Source: Bradysia coprophila
Taxonomy: Eukaryota; Arthropoda; Insecta; Diptera; Sciaridae
DNA: 64,000 nt
Reading direction: 5' to 3'
NCBI RefSeq assembly: GCF_014529535.1
Contig: NW_023503608.1
Span: forward strand, 11,396,501-11,460,500
Every line of letters begins with the position of its first letter. Position 1 is the first letter of the stretch. A program made the translations under genes and the position numbers. Shown here in pieces: positions 25,511 through 39,397 of the stretch. The notes beneath the pieces are model-generated. The model was not told where the DNA came from and searched no databases. It was given only the letters and a program-made list of their open reading frames with translations.

Positions 25511-28196
25511 ACTTGTTACTTGATTTGATTCGGTAAAATGCTTGAACGTGCAAGATTGTGGTTTTGTTTGACGAATTTTACCGTAGCTTTTGGTGTGTGA
25601 TTTTCGATTATTTCTTTTTTCTTTTTGCAAATTTTTCACCTAGAAGGGAGGAAGAGAAATATTTTCAAATTCCAGTAAACTTTAGGTTTAAACGACTCAA
25701 ATGAACAATGAACACTCGGAATGGACTAGAAGCAATTGACAGTGGCATCTTGATAAGTTAGAAGACCATGGACAAAGGCCTCGAAAGCAATTAACTGTAT
25801 GAAACTACTTTTTCGATTGTGATAGTGTCCGAAACCTCAGACGTAAGGCTAGACTGTGTACAAGAATACAGCTTCACGTATGTACACCATACCACGTATA
25901 TAGCAGACATTTAAAATGTTGTTGTAATTAGTATCTTTTGCAAGTACTACGACTGTCATTTTGCTGCATTTTCCGTTTTACTGATAACTTTTATCAGCAT
26001 CCTAATACTAAAAGAATTTCTTACAAGATACATCGGTAGGCTGTACCCACAAATTACGTAGTAGTTCAACATGAGATTTTAGTAAGTTTAAGATTTGCAT
26101 TTCTACGATGTTAATGTAATCGTTTCAAGAATAGTTTGCTCTCTCCAACGAGCTCTTGATCTTTCGACGTAAAAATAAAATAATTTGAAGTCAACGAGAC
26201 TGACCCCGAAACTAGTATCTCTCACTTTTTAAAATTACACAGCACTTGAAAAGTCGTACTGATCGTCTTCAAAAAAAATCTTTTATTACACCACGAGAAC
26301 TCATCAGAGGAAAATGACCGACTTTCTTCCATTATCCTGACACTCACTACTGCTTTACACCTAATCCACCTTCTCTCAGAATTAGATTCTTAGCGTAAAG
26401 TTCGTAAATCTGACACAATGTTAACGTGGAAACTTGCGAAATTTCAAATGGTACTATCAGAAGTTTATCACCTCCGATGATAAAGTACTTGCAAGTACCC
26501 CGTCGACGATTTAATTTCAATTTAATTTGTTGGCTAAAAATAATGAAAACCAATCTCAAGAAAACCCAAAATAAATCTTGTTCAAGCAGAACATATATTT
26601 CCTAGACTCGATGATTTTATTCTGGGCAACCAGCAATAAAATGTGATGTGTGCGTTTCAATGTGCGATTTTTTCGGCTCATTTTTTTTTTAAGGTCGTAA
26701 ATGGACAAAATAGACGGTACTGCTTCGACAATAATGAAAGGAAATGTTTCACTCAACGTTTCGACGAAATTGAACATAACTAAATCATCGTGATCTCATA
26801 CAGGTGCAATCGATAAATTCGTCGAAAATTAAATCTGAAAAAATTTGCTTCCGCACATTCATTCACACACACACTTTTTCTCCATCAACCAAAATTCTTT
26901 TTTTTTTAGTAAATGCACTCTTAACCACACAGTCCTGAACTAAACTTAATACATAAACGTCACTTAATTTATGAAAAAAATTATCCACAGGATTTATTTG
27001 CAATGAAATCTTCACTTATTTAATCCAAGTACCTGTAAATACGTAAGAGAAGATCCAAATTTGTAACTTTGATAATGACCGTCGTTTGCAAGAAACTAAA
27101 AAAAATTTCAAGATGGTAGATGTCGATGTGACTTATATTGCCAGAAAGAAAGATGGCGAAATAGTGACATAAATCAAATATGTGGAAATGGGTACTCTAA
27201 GTTCTGTACACCATTTCTTACAGTGCAATATCAGACAGGCCCATTGATTTTCATTTTCAATAGGTTGTGAATTGACGATTGTTCTATTTTCCGATCAAGT
27301 TGATCAAGTTTAAAACTTATAAGTAGGGTGAATGACACTGTTGTTGATCGATACTGCTAGATAATTTATTTATAGCAAAAGAAACATGCACCGCCAAAAC
27401 AAAAGCGATGGGGTACTATACAATTGACTAAGATACATCAAAATTGCATAAAAATAAAAACAAATTCATTTCGTACTTTTACATTAAGATGGCAATGATG
27501 TATGGGACGTGAGGGGAAGTGAATGTAAATTATTTCTGTACTAAGCAGAGGTTCTAAAAAACAGTCTTTTGTGTTAACTTTGAACGGAACTAGTACAGAA
27601 ACTATTATTTTCTTCCCAAGACCTTTTTATTTCATATTTTTGAATTGACTTCGATTATTGTAGAAATTTGCAATTGATACGAGGTACTTGCTGTTGACGA
27701 AGGTTCTGAAAGGACAGGCTATCACACATGTCCGGTGACAGTGATATCAAAACTAGTTTTTTTATATTAATTTTCTGTCAAAATTCGCGTCGGGTAAGTT
27801 GCCTGCATAACAAAAACAGAAACATTTATTGCCACTGTAAGACATCAAATTCGGATGTTTTGTGGAACACAACCTGTTCCTTCAGAATTTTGGTACATAC
27901 AGCTGATATCCCCACATGTATACAATTAGCAATTTGTTCTTCTCGTTTCATTGAAATTTGCATGTTTATACACTTTTAACGACGTTATAAAAACATGATT
28001 CTTTCCCCTTCGCCACTGGTTATATGATCACAAAGTCTAGACCCCTACGACGTTCTCGCATTTTCGCAACACGCGCATTTCCTTATATTTTTGTTATTAT
28101 TGTCACGCCTGTCTAAAAACGCAATTTCAAGTTCTCTGAACAAAAACCGAACGACGTGAACCGAGCAAAGTGCGACTGTTGATAAATCAAAACAAC
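25511..28196. other. Divergent intergenic region between GIGYF and FoxK
   Basis: GIGYF reads left and FoxK reads right, so both promoters should lie here. An acceptor at about 25640 (CTTCTAG on the minus strand) marks the 3' end of a GIGYF 5' UTR intron. About 27698 onward resembles one end of the CAAGGTTCTGAAAG MITE family. No protein-coding exon recognised. Confidence 0.5.
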
Positions 28197-30513
<2,317 letters not shown>

Positions 30514-30839
30514 ATATATCCTTTTGATAAGGATATTCAGCGTCGGCCATCCGTTCGATAAAAAACAACAAATTTTTTTTCAACGAAAAATTGTTCGTTT
30601 AGTCGTTGTTTAAAATGAAGACAAAAAACAACAACTGACCGACTGCAGTTATTTGGAGTTTTTGTGAAAGGAATACAAAAGAGACACAATTGCAGTACAA
30701 ATTAAAGCATTTTGTGTGTTTAAATTTCGTTAATTTATCCAAAAGAAAGAAATAAATAGAATTGCATGTATGTACAGTTGAAAAGGCGGTGTTATTACTC
30801 ATATGCAGTCAGCGAATGTAGGACATTTCATACGGACAG

Positions 30840-31160
30840 TGATCCCAAAACACACCCAAGACATAACCAATCACTTCCATCGTGACAGCACCTCTCTAAG
30901 TATCATTTTTACCGAGTTATTTCATTATTGCTAAAATCCAATATGGCGGTTGGCGGCCATTTTGTTAGGCAACTGAAAATAGTACTATAGTGTTACAGTG
31001 GTCATTACCTTTCAAACAAAAAAAAATCGTGAAAATCGAATGAAATTTACTCGAGATATAGCCAAAAAAATCTAGTTTCACTGTACGGCCGAGTAGCTAG
31101 ACTGACGTTCAGTGTAGGAGTGAATCTATGAGACCATCGTATCTCGTACGGCTCTAAAAA
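30840..31160. repeat. Dispersed repeat, GGCCATTTTGTTAGG family (short copy)
   Basis: Carries in order CCAATATGGCGG, GGCCATTTTGTTAGG, ATTACCTTTCAAA, TTTACTCGAGATAT, TGTACGGCCGAGTAGC and a tail TACGGCTCTAAAAA, matching the copy at 9580-10447 with the centre deleted. Confidence 0.7.
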
Positions 31161-31503
31161 TTGCGAAAAGGTAGGTTCGGTCACAGAGCCAACGATGAAA
31201 AAATGACAATAAGACCTAAGTCAGTTTTTTCACTCTGTCTCTCTCACACCTCAATCAATGAGATGGAAAAGTGCAGAAGTTAACTGAGTCTTGTTGTAAT
31301 TTTTTCATCGCAATACAATCTCTAGCAACTAAACTCGTCTGAATTGCGGATTTGCTGAGAAAGAAAGTTCCAATTTTGAAGCATAAACGAAAATTCGTGT
31401 ACTCGAAATAGCAACGGAATTTGCTAGTTTCACTCTACCGGACTTACATTATATGCGGTGGATGTAATTCATTATAAATTTGTGATACGAGCCGAACTCA
31501 CGA

Positions 31504-31698
31504 GTGTGTTTTAAGCAACGTGATTTGGAAAGTGTTATTTTGCCAAGTGTAGAGTTTGCATATCCGATCCAAAGGCAAGGTATGCAGCTACAAGAGTTCG
31601 CGGGAAGGATGAAATTGCAAATCATTATAACTTGTTCTAAGTTCCTCATGAGCGCCTCTATCCAAATCAGTAACACTTTTTTCGGTACATTTTCATAA
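31504..31698 (+). pseudogene. Possible relic of an LTR-retroelement integrase
   Basis: A 64-residue open frame contains ILPSVEFAYP followed by QRQGM. This resembles the 'LPxVEFAYN ... GMSPFE' stretch near the end of Gypsy-type integrases. No flanking pol sequence or LTR was found. The match is short and could be chance. Confidence 0.25.
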
Positions 31699-31872
31699 AA
31701 CTAATTTCTTGTTCAGGACCACAGTGTTCTTTGAGTAAAAAATTTCCTGATCATATTGTCGTTTTCAACAGATTGAAGATTTTATTAAATATTTAATCAA
31801 ATTAGTGACAATCAAAAATTTTATGGAAGTTGCTTTAGAATTCTCAGATTAAAAATATTCAAAAAAGTGCAT

Positions 31873-32396
31873 TCGGATTTTTTTTTTTTCCCTAAAACGC
31901 TGGGGTTAGGTTTTATGCAGAATCTTCCAATGATCTTTTCTGTATAATTCGATTTTTTTTTTAAATCTTTCTTCTGGTGGTAAAATTTAAAAAAATGATT
32001 TTCGTCCTAGTTTTAAAAAATTCCATGTTCAGCCACTAATTTCTCTGAAAATTTTTGATAAACATAATTGGTTCTTTTTCCTATTATTTAGTGCGTCTCA
32101 AGAGCTACTTGTATCAGCAAAAAGAAATTTTCGAAAAGTCATTCTCTCCCATTTATACATCTGTTTAGCTTCCCGATGGCCACTTTTCATACAATTTTAT
32201 TTACTTTGAGTACGAGTATCGAACATGTAAAGGATAAGAAAAAATTTATTCTTATATGCAAAAATTAGTTTCTTTTTTAAATTTTACCACCAGAAGATTG
32301 ATTTAAAAAAAAATCGAATTATACGGAAAAGATCATTGGAAGATTCTGCATGCATAAAACCTAACCCCAGCGTTTTACTGAAAAAAAAAATCTCGA
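31873..32396. mobile_element. Non-autonomous element with ~125-bp inverted repeats
   Basis: 31873-31995 and 32268-32396 are inverted copies, including AAAACGCTGGGGTTAGG with its complement CCTAACCCCAGCGTTTT, and CTTCTGGTGGTAAAATTT with its complement. The centre is AT-rich and non-coding. Confidence 0.75.
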
Positions 32397-32543
32397 CCCA
32401 CCCTATCACCAATGAATCACCATGTTTATAGAACTTCATTCAACCACACCATGTAGCGTAGCAGTGGAAATTTTCAATTTTACTTACTAACTGATCTGAT
32501 TAGTAATTTTGCTGCACAAATGAAAATTGAATGCTCTTACTTC

Positions 32544-35500
32544 TTACTGTTTTAACAAAGCAATAACGTTTCGCTTCATGTCGTCAATGTTTTCCCTTGA
32601 CAGTCGGGGCACCGAATATTCTATTTTACTGTTTTCGGCTTCAACTGATAGAATACCATTTTCATCGAATTGAAAGGTAATTTCGTTTTTCGCTTCACCG
32701 GCCGGCATTGGTGGAATGTTACGTATGTAAACTGTGAGCTGTTTGGATAATTCATACACAACAACCTCACATTTTGTCTGATTATTATGAGCTGTTCGAC
32801 AGATTTCCTTTTTTGTTAGAGGAATTTTACTAAATACAGGAATCACAACAATTTCGCGTGAAAACGTTGATTTTTTCATTTGTACGCCCCTGTAAATAAT
32901 ATCTCTCAGTTTAATGTCACCTGCATCTGTTTGACCATTCAATACGGCTGCTAGCTTAGCGCTACCAGAAACAACTGCATTATCTGATAAGTGCTTAATT
33001 GCCGTGTCACGGAATTTCACTTTAAGATATCTCTTTATCTTTGACATTATTGTCGTAGCACCGACCAATAACATTTCATCCACTTTGCTTAATGTGATAT
33101 TGTCGAATGAACTAGTACTTAATATATCGTTCCATAAACTGTCGAACAATTCAGCGGTTATTTCTTCAAATTTTGTTCGTTGCAGCGTTTCTAAATAGTC
33201 GATGCCTTCAACAAATGACTTTATTTCAATGGTTGCAACATGTTCCGATGACAATTTACATATCGCTCGGTCAATTTCTTTTCGTAATTTTTTAATGGCG
33301 CCACCGTCTAAGCGATAGTGTTCTCCGACCTTTTTGCTATACACAAGATCATCAATAAAATATTGCAATACCATGTTGGTGAAGTCTTCTCCACATAAAG
33401 ACAATTTTCGAGTTTCTATCACTTGGTACGTGCGATTCTCCACTGTTATTAACGACACAACACCTTCTTCAGCACTCAAATGCAACACGAAAATAATTTT
33501 TTTGCCGACATTGGAAGCCAGACTTTCTGAAATGGCAGTAGCGCCTTGTTCATTTATGAGGCGCATTACTTTCAGTCCAGCTATTTCTACAGCATCGATG
33601 GTTGCTTGTCGTTTAATACTTTCGAAGTCGGCAGGAACAGTAACGACGGCATGCGTTACTTTTTCATTCAAATAATTTTCGGCTTTTTTCTTCAATTCGC
33701 TTACTATCATCGCATAAAGTTCTTCTAATACAAATTCTTTTGTTTCTGTTCCAGCTTGAACTTTCGCATAAGTTCTGCCGTCTCTTCTTAAAAACAATTC
33801 GTAATCATATTTTTTATACGGCGTATTATCGGTTGCCATAAAACGTCTAATATCATAAATGGTATTTTTTGGATTTTCTAATTGCTGACTTTTTGCTTCT
33901 TCACCAATTAGGATTTCGCCTTTGGAACCGAATGCCACTATTGGCGGTATATCGGCTATAATTTTTGCATTTCCATTTCTGAATACGGCCACACTGAAAT
34001 GGAGAGAATAGATATTTATAGATCAAAAGAAGCGAAAACACGAAATTGCAGTATAAGTGTGAATTCGTATATCGAGAGAATTATTTTTTCATGCTTCGGG
34101 GCCGAAAATGAGGGCAATTTTCTCGGGTTTCCGGCCCTCTGCATGAAAACTTACATGTGCACCTGTTTGGGACGGTTGATTTAAGGCACTTTCGCTTGTA
34201 AGCCTCACTTCGTTCGGCCTACAATCCGCGAAATTGCCTAAAATCAATCGTCCAAAACAGGTACACAAATAACCATTACATTTTCATGCATAATTGTATG
34301 CAAAGAATGGTCAACTTCAAGTAGTGATTCAAGCGACCTTTTACAAAGCCCTGTCCTGTGGTAAAATATAAACATCTGTCTATATCGTCTATAGTAGTGT
34401 TCTTTCTTGTGCTGATCTAAGACCTTTTGTAACACAATTTCTCGTTAAAACTCTATCTCTGCTATCCATCCACCTAAAATTTATTTATAGTATGTTACAC
34501 ACTTGGTCAAGTAAGTGAGTCATGATTGCTCGAGTTTGAATGTGTGCGAGAGTATATAATCTGAGTTTAAATGATTGTGAAATGAGTGGACCCACAGGAG
34601 GAACGAGCGCACAATATAGTTTCAACAGTTATTTATTACGATTGCTGTAATTCAGCGAACACAAAAATTTTGGTAATGGGAAATTGTGTGCGAGTTCACT
34701 TTTTACAAGTTCAAAAGTGCGTTGTTTGCCAGATTACCTCATGCTCATGCCAAAAATGTAAGCACTGTAAAGTGAACTTTACTGGAAACGACATTTTTCT
34801 TACCTTGCTACTTGCTTTGAATATAGATTCTTCATGCATATGAAGGAGAACTTAAACTCTCTCTGCCTATCTTTTGTTTGTGTTTTTCGTATCATGACGC
34901 GAGTAAAACTTGTCAAACAAATAACTATTGTGCATCACATGGAGGGAAGCCATGAAATGGCCAGTAACTTCCCTTATCAATATCTATTACACAAAGCAGA
35001 TTATACACTGACAAATGACTAATATAAGTATAATACAATGCTTTGGGTAGGTCACGCAGATGCAGATACGCAGGTTACACACCACACTTGATGGTAGTAT
35101 GGCGGATTTTCATACAAAAAATTCACCTAACGTGATGATAATAGTCGCCGTGATGATGTGGTGAATTTTTTTATATGGAAAATCATCAGAGGTGGGGTGT
35201 TACCGCGTATCTAATAAAATGGCGGTCTCCGTGACCTCCACAACAGTATACAGCCTTGGGTATAATATACCAGGTATATGAATTTTTCACGAAAAGTATC
35301 CATTAGACCCAAAAATTGTTATGAGGGATTCTTTTGAAAAGCCGCCTACCAAAATCGGACCCATTTCGCCTGGGATTGATATATACATGGTTTGAAAGGT
35401 CTTTGCCAGTAGACCTCACACGGTCTCTAGCCACACCTGGTTGCTGGTTGAACATCTCCGAAGTTGGTAAAATGGTGATTTTTATCCGAATTTTTTGGCC

Positions 35501-38500
35501 GTTATAAACGATCGTCCCGGGCGAGAGTGGGCTCGTTGGAAAGCTGAGTTCAAGTAGTTTCGGGTCATGCCTAGTTTAATTTAATTCATTGATATATGTT
35601 TGCAAAAATCTGCAAGAAAAATTTTCAAAATCTGTGTGAACTTTAGACAGGTCTGGGCTGGTACTGATGACACTTAATGGGAACCTAACATGCTAGTCGT
35701 AACATACATTGTCTAAGCTTTCCATTGATACCCCATTTGCAGTGCTGGTGATTGCCGACATAACAGAATTTTATGTTAGCACAACCGCTACTCGTAAAAC
35801 TCGCCAGCAATCACCAGCACTAGACAATGTATGTTACGACTAGCATGTTAGGTTCCCATTAAGCGTCATCAGTACCAGCCCAGACCTGTCTAAAGTTCAC
35901 ACAGATTTTGAAAATTTTTCTTGCAGATTTATGCAAACATATATCAATGAATTAAATTAAACTAGGCATGACCCGAAACTACTTGAACTCAGCTTTCCAA
36001 CGAGCCACTCTCGCCCGGGACGATCGTTTATAACGGCCAAAAAATTCGGATAAAAATCACCATTTTACCAACTTCGGAGATGTTCAACCAGCAACCAGGT
36101 GTGGCTAGAGACCGTGTGAGGCCTGTTTTGAGGTCTACTGGCAAAGACCTTTCAAACAATGTATATATCAATCCTATGCGAAATGGGTCCGATTTTGGTA
36201 GGCGGCTTTTCAAAAGAATCCCTCTATACCTCAATACACATCGTGTGCCTAAAAAATCATTTATCACCAAGTCGCATAAAACGTTTTTCTCAATAAAGGC
36301 AACGAATGTTTCACTGAGTTGAGAAATTGTAATTTATGCAACAAGTTATTCTTTTTGTCACTAGATGTGTCACATCGTGTGACAAAAACAACAACTTTCG
36401 AAACGTATTGCATACAACGTTTTGTTCAATTTTGTCGCAAAATCACTTTTTCATGTATACGTAAAACCTTTATAAGTTGACCACCAAAATGATCGGATTA
36501 GGATTGTAGGTCGGCTATATAATAAGGCCGAGTTTTTGATTTTCGCACATGAAATCGGACTGCTGAGAGCCAAGTAGATCGATTTCATATGCGAAATTCC
36601 AAAACTCGGCCGTATAGCCGACTCACAGTCTGAACGTTTTTTATCACTAGTGACAAAAAGTTAGAATGGAAATCCTTTATGACACTAGCGAGAAATAATA
36701 TATCGATACACCATTGAAATGATGCATGAATATTTTGCGACGGAATCGCATAAAGATAATTTAAACACGTATGAAAGTATCAATCAAATTTACCGTGCAT
36801 TTTTCGCTCCCACATCGATTCCAATAACGGCTCCTATTTTATCTTCTTCATTTCTGGCTACTAAATTCGAATCATTCGAGCCTTCAGCTGCCGTTGATGT
36901 AGATAGATTATGGAACTTTGCATCTAATATACTTATTGCAGTAAATAGTTGTTCACTAGAGACTGAACTAATTTTTGGACTGGTGGACGAAAATCGAAAA
37001 TCATTTCTTTTTGCAATGTCCCATGCAGATGGCTGCGATGTGGTGGATCTGGAATTCGTGATTTCGAAGTTGAATGGAAGTAGTGAAGTTGTTGATTGGT
37101 AATTGCATGGATTTTTAGTTCTATGTTTGATGAGAACTCTTTCTACTTTAGCTCGATTTTTAGTTTTTACTTCTTCATCATCCTTAGCAATCGAATTCGG
37201 AACTTCGGTAGATGCTAGTGCCTGTGGTTGCATACATTTTTTGACGTCAGTATGAATATCTGTCAGCATGCCATATATATCACGCATTGTAGGAACATGT
37301 TCACATTGTTCGCAGAACCATTTCATGCCTTTCACGCTAGCGAGATGTTGAAGTGCTTCTTTCGTCACCGGTACGCATTGGTAATGAAAGTATTTGCCGC
37401 AGGCACCACTGCATTTCATTTTTTCACTGAACCATGATGTGGAGCATCTAGCACAGGGCTCAATCGAAGAAGGATCATTTGCAGTTCCTAATTTAAAATG
37501 ATGAGTTCGATTTCGTTTAAAAATGAATGGCTCATTACTTGATGAAATGGGTGCATTTGGATTTAGACCACCGATTGTACTTGTGGATGATGGTTGCTGG
37601 TCCCCGATAAGCGTGTTTGCTGGTGCAGCTGGCGTTCCAAATGGTCCTGGACCGAACCAGGTGTTAGTAGCTGGTTGCTGTAGCCCGAATGTATAGTTCA
37701 TTCCTATATAATAAATTATTCAATATTTTTTTTAAATTATTAAATAATGACGTTAAGGTTACACTTGAGTCATTGGCGCGCGTCAACAAAAAATTTTGCA
37801 GCACAAGTGGGAGATGTTGATGAAAGTTAGGAAAATTTTTAAAATACAGAAAAATATGTACGGCAAGAAAGGCAAGACAAAGAGGGCCTAATCATCTGCC
37901 ACTTTGTGATGCATTTTTTTTGTAAAATTTTCTTTCTAAATGTTTTTGGGTTGATATCAGTTTTTTTTTTGGAAGTATGCACAAGGAATCAAGGCTGTAT
38001 ACTTTGGGGAGGTCACGCAGATACAGATACGCGGGTTACGGTTACACACCACAGTTGATGATAAAATGGCCGATTTCATACAAAAATTCACCTACTCTGA
38101 TGATTCTCGTCGTCTTGATGATGTGGTGAATTTTTTGTATATGTAAAGTCATCAGAAGTGGTGTTTCCCGCGTATCTAATAAAATGGCGGTCTGCGTGAC
38201 CTCCCCAAAGTATACAGCCTTGCAAGGAATTGCGCCACCTTTACCCTTTTATGGGTTTCTTACTGATTTTGATTAGTGTGTTTTGCGCAGTTATTGTTCA
38301 GTTTATATCAGTTAGTTAATCTGTTCGGACGTTTTCAATAAATTCTTGTGTTCATTTTGCAATCCTTCTGGTCAGGTCATACTGACATACTGGCATCTAA
38401 CAAATTCAAACTTCTCTTTATATTACACTCACGTTAAAAAATTTTAAAGCAAAGTTGTAAGTAAGGCTCGTCTGAAGTTGGAGTTAAAATATATAGATAA

Positions 38501-39249
38501 ATGGGATAAATTGAACACATAGCCAATTCATTCACTCTTGACTTCAACATCATCATTTTTACCGAGATATTTCATTTTTACTGTAGGCCATTTTGTTAGG
38601 GAACTGAAAACAATTCCACCGCTTTACGGCCTTTATTACCTTTCAAACATAAAATCAAGACTTACCCGATGTACAGGCAAAAAACACTACTCTTCATTGT
38701 TCGGCCGAGTAGCCAGGACCTACTTTCAGTCTGTGACCTCTAGACATACCGATCGCTTTCATTTTGCATACCTAAAACTGCTTTTGGTCGCTTCGTTTTA
38801 CGCAGTTAAAAACCTTGACCAGCACTTAAAATATCATCTTTCTGACCCTTTCACTGTACATACTCGACCGATTTTGCTCTTCTTGGAACTTATAGCCTTA
38901 ATTTTCGAAAAGAAAATTTATCGAAATGGGGTATTGTTCAGTGAGAAACCTTACTCAGGGATTCGAATTCGCAATGTTGCAAACGTAACGCTGAAAGCTT
39001 GAGTCTTGTGTATTTCGTATCAGTCTTAAAATAACGATTTTTCTTACCAAACGTATTAACTGGCTTGCTTCCAAATAATCCAGGCGGTTGGGGTTGCGTT
39101 TGACCAAACGTCGATTGAGATTGTCCAAATATGTTTGCATTTTGCTGGGTTGATCCGAAAAATCCACCTGGTTGCACTGGTGGAGTCTCTAAAGTTCTCC
39201 TTATTGGAGACGTATTATTTTCTAAACATTTTCCGTCATATTCGAACAT
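32544..39249 (-). CDS. Chimeric FG-repeat / PHD finger / degenerate Hsp70 protein, three exons
   Basis: Exons 39249-39048, 37703-36794 and 33993-32544 join in frame (phases 1 and 2, GT-AG) to 853 residues. Residues 31-90 hold eight FG dipeptides (IFGQ, TFGQ, LFGS, WFGP) like a nucleoporin. A Cys4-His-Cys3 PHD finger spans C151-C201. After a Ser/Thr-rich linker, the Hsp70 fold starts at G362 (GIDVG) inside exon 2 and runs to the end. The ATPase looks dead: GTTYS is replaced by GAKNA, the lysine of DAKR is R420 (DIRR), and the second phosphate loop (DLGGGTFD) reads HLSAEEGV (about 541-548). The glutamate of NEPTAAA is kept in NEQGATA. The substrate-binding beta domain is recognisable (IPPMPAG, FDENGILSVEA, about 795-823). 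The C-terminal lid (about 120 residues) and EEVD are absent. Function unknown; a nuclear adaptor is inferred. Alternatives: a recent chimera or a decaying gene, but the frame is fully open. Confidence 0.85.
34088..34278. repeat. Single arm of the nested-palindrome family
   Basis: Nearly identical to 39813-40013: GCTTCGGGGCCGAAAATGAG, then ACCTGTTTGGGACGG...CGTCCAAAACAGGT, which is itself an inverted repeat. The inner pair marks an autonomous MITE-like core. Confidence 0.75.
35041..35258. mobile_element. hAT-type MITE, CAAGGCTGTATAC family (5' end eroded)
   Basis: Aligns along its length with 37990-38222, including GGTCACGCAGAT, AATTCACCTA, GATGATGTGGTGAATTTTTT and the end GTATACAGCCTTG. The left tip has lost its CAAGGCTG end. 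Confidence 0.7.
35321..36230. mobile_element. Foldback element with ~400-bp inverted arms
   Basis: Left arm about 35321-35715 and right arm about 35818-36230 are inverted copies: GGGATTCTTTTGAAAAGCCG pairs with CGGCTTTTCAAAAGAATCCC, and CCAGACCTGT with its mirror. A short loop with its own small inverted repeat (TGCTGGTGATTGC) joins them. The right arm carries a ~10-base insertion. No transposase. Confidence 0.85.
36510..36622. mobile_element. Short inverted-repeat element
   Basis: GTCGGCTATA...GGCCGAGTTTT at the left pairs with AAAACTCGGCCGTATAGCCGAC at the right, with GATTTCATATGCGAAA-type inner pairing. Non-coding MITE-like unit in the chimeric gene's intron. Confidence 0.65.
37990..38222. 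mobile_element. hAT-type MITE, CAAGGCTGTATAC family, intact
   Basis: 233 bp with terminal inverted repeats CAAGGCTGTATACTTTGGGG and CCCCAAAGTATACAGCCTTG, flanked by a perfect 8-bp duplication CAAGGAAT. That is the hAT signature. It sits in the first intron of the chimeric gene. A one-ended relative lies at about 50277. Confidence 0.88.
38545..38995. repeat. Dispersed repeat, GGCCATTTTGTTAGG family
   Basis: Third copy: GGCCATTTTGTTAGG, TTACCTTTCAAA, TTCGGCCGAGTAGCCAGGA and the tail block TTACTCAGGGA...CGTAACG. It lies in the chimeric gene's first intron, on the strand opposite to that gene. Confidence 0.65.
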
Positions 39250-39266
39250 TGTTGTAGTACAATATA

Positions 39267-39396
39267 GTTATTTGGATCACAAGGGACGAAAGTAAAGAAA
39301 TTCAACCGTGTGCGAGAGTTGCTGCCCGCGCCGAAGGCAAGGGCCGCAATCGCACAGGTTGAATTTCTTTACGTCGTCCCGTGTGATCCACATAAC
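39267..39396. mobile_element. MITE abutting the chimeric gene's start codon
   Basis: Inverted ends GTTATTTGGATCACAAGGGA and TCCCGTGTGATCCACATAAC, with inner pairs AAAGAAATTCAACC/GGTTGAATTTCTTT. Only 17 bases separate it from the ATG at 39249, so the core promoter or 5' UTR of that gene must lie in or beyond it. Confidence 0.8.
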
Positions 39397-39397
39397 T

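Larger units (their letters stand above)
30514..32543. other. FoxK 3' UTR, dispersed repeat and inverted-repeat element
   Basis: About 30514-30770 is the FoxK 3' UTR. 30840-31160 is a dispersed-repeat copy. 31504-31698 may be a retroelement relic. 31873-32396 is an inverted-repeat element just downstream of the Hsp70-like gene. Confidence 0.6.
33994..36793. other. Second intron of the chimeric gene, filled with inverted-repeat elements
   Basis: 2.8-kb intron between the PHD/Hsp70-start exon and the main Hsp70 exon. It contains a single arm of the 39813-40205 palindrome family (34088-34278), a hAT-type MITE (35041-35258), a ~910-bp foldback (35321-36230) and a small inverted repeat (36510-36622). 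Small ORFs within it are parts of these elements. Confidence 0.75.

Noticed and set aside
32544-33992. Hsp70-like ORF as a separate single-exon gene starting at 33992
   Set aside because: The apparent first codon is GTG preceded by a splice acceptor (TTTCAG), and the missing Hsp70 N-terminus is found at the end of the PHD exon.
34586-34843. Cysteine-containing 85-residue ORF
   Set aside because: Cysteines lack a zinc-finger spacing, no splice or start support, and it lies in a repeat-filled intron.
36028-36322. Overlapping 80-residue ORFs on both strands
   Set aside because: They lie in the right arm of a foldback element and mirror each other.
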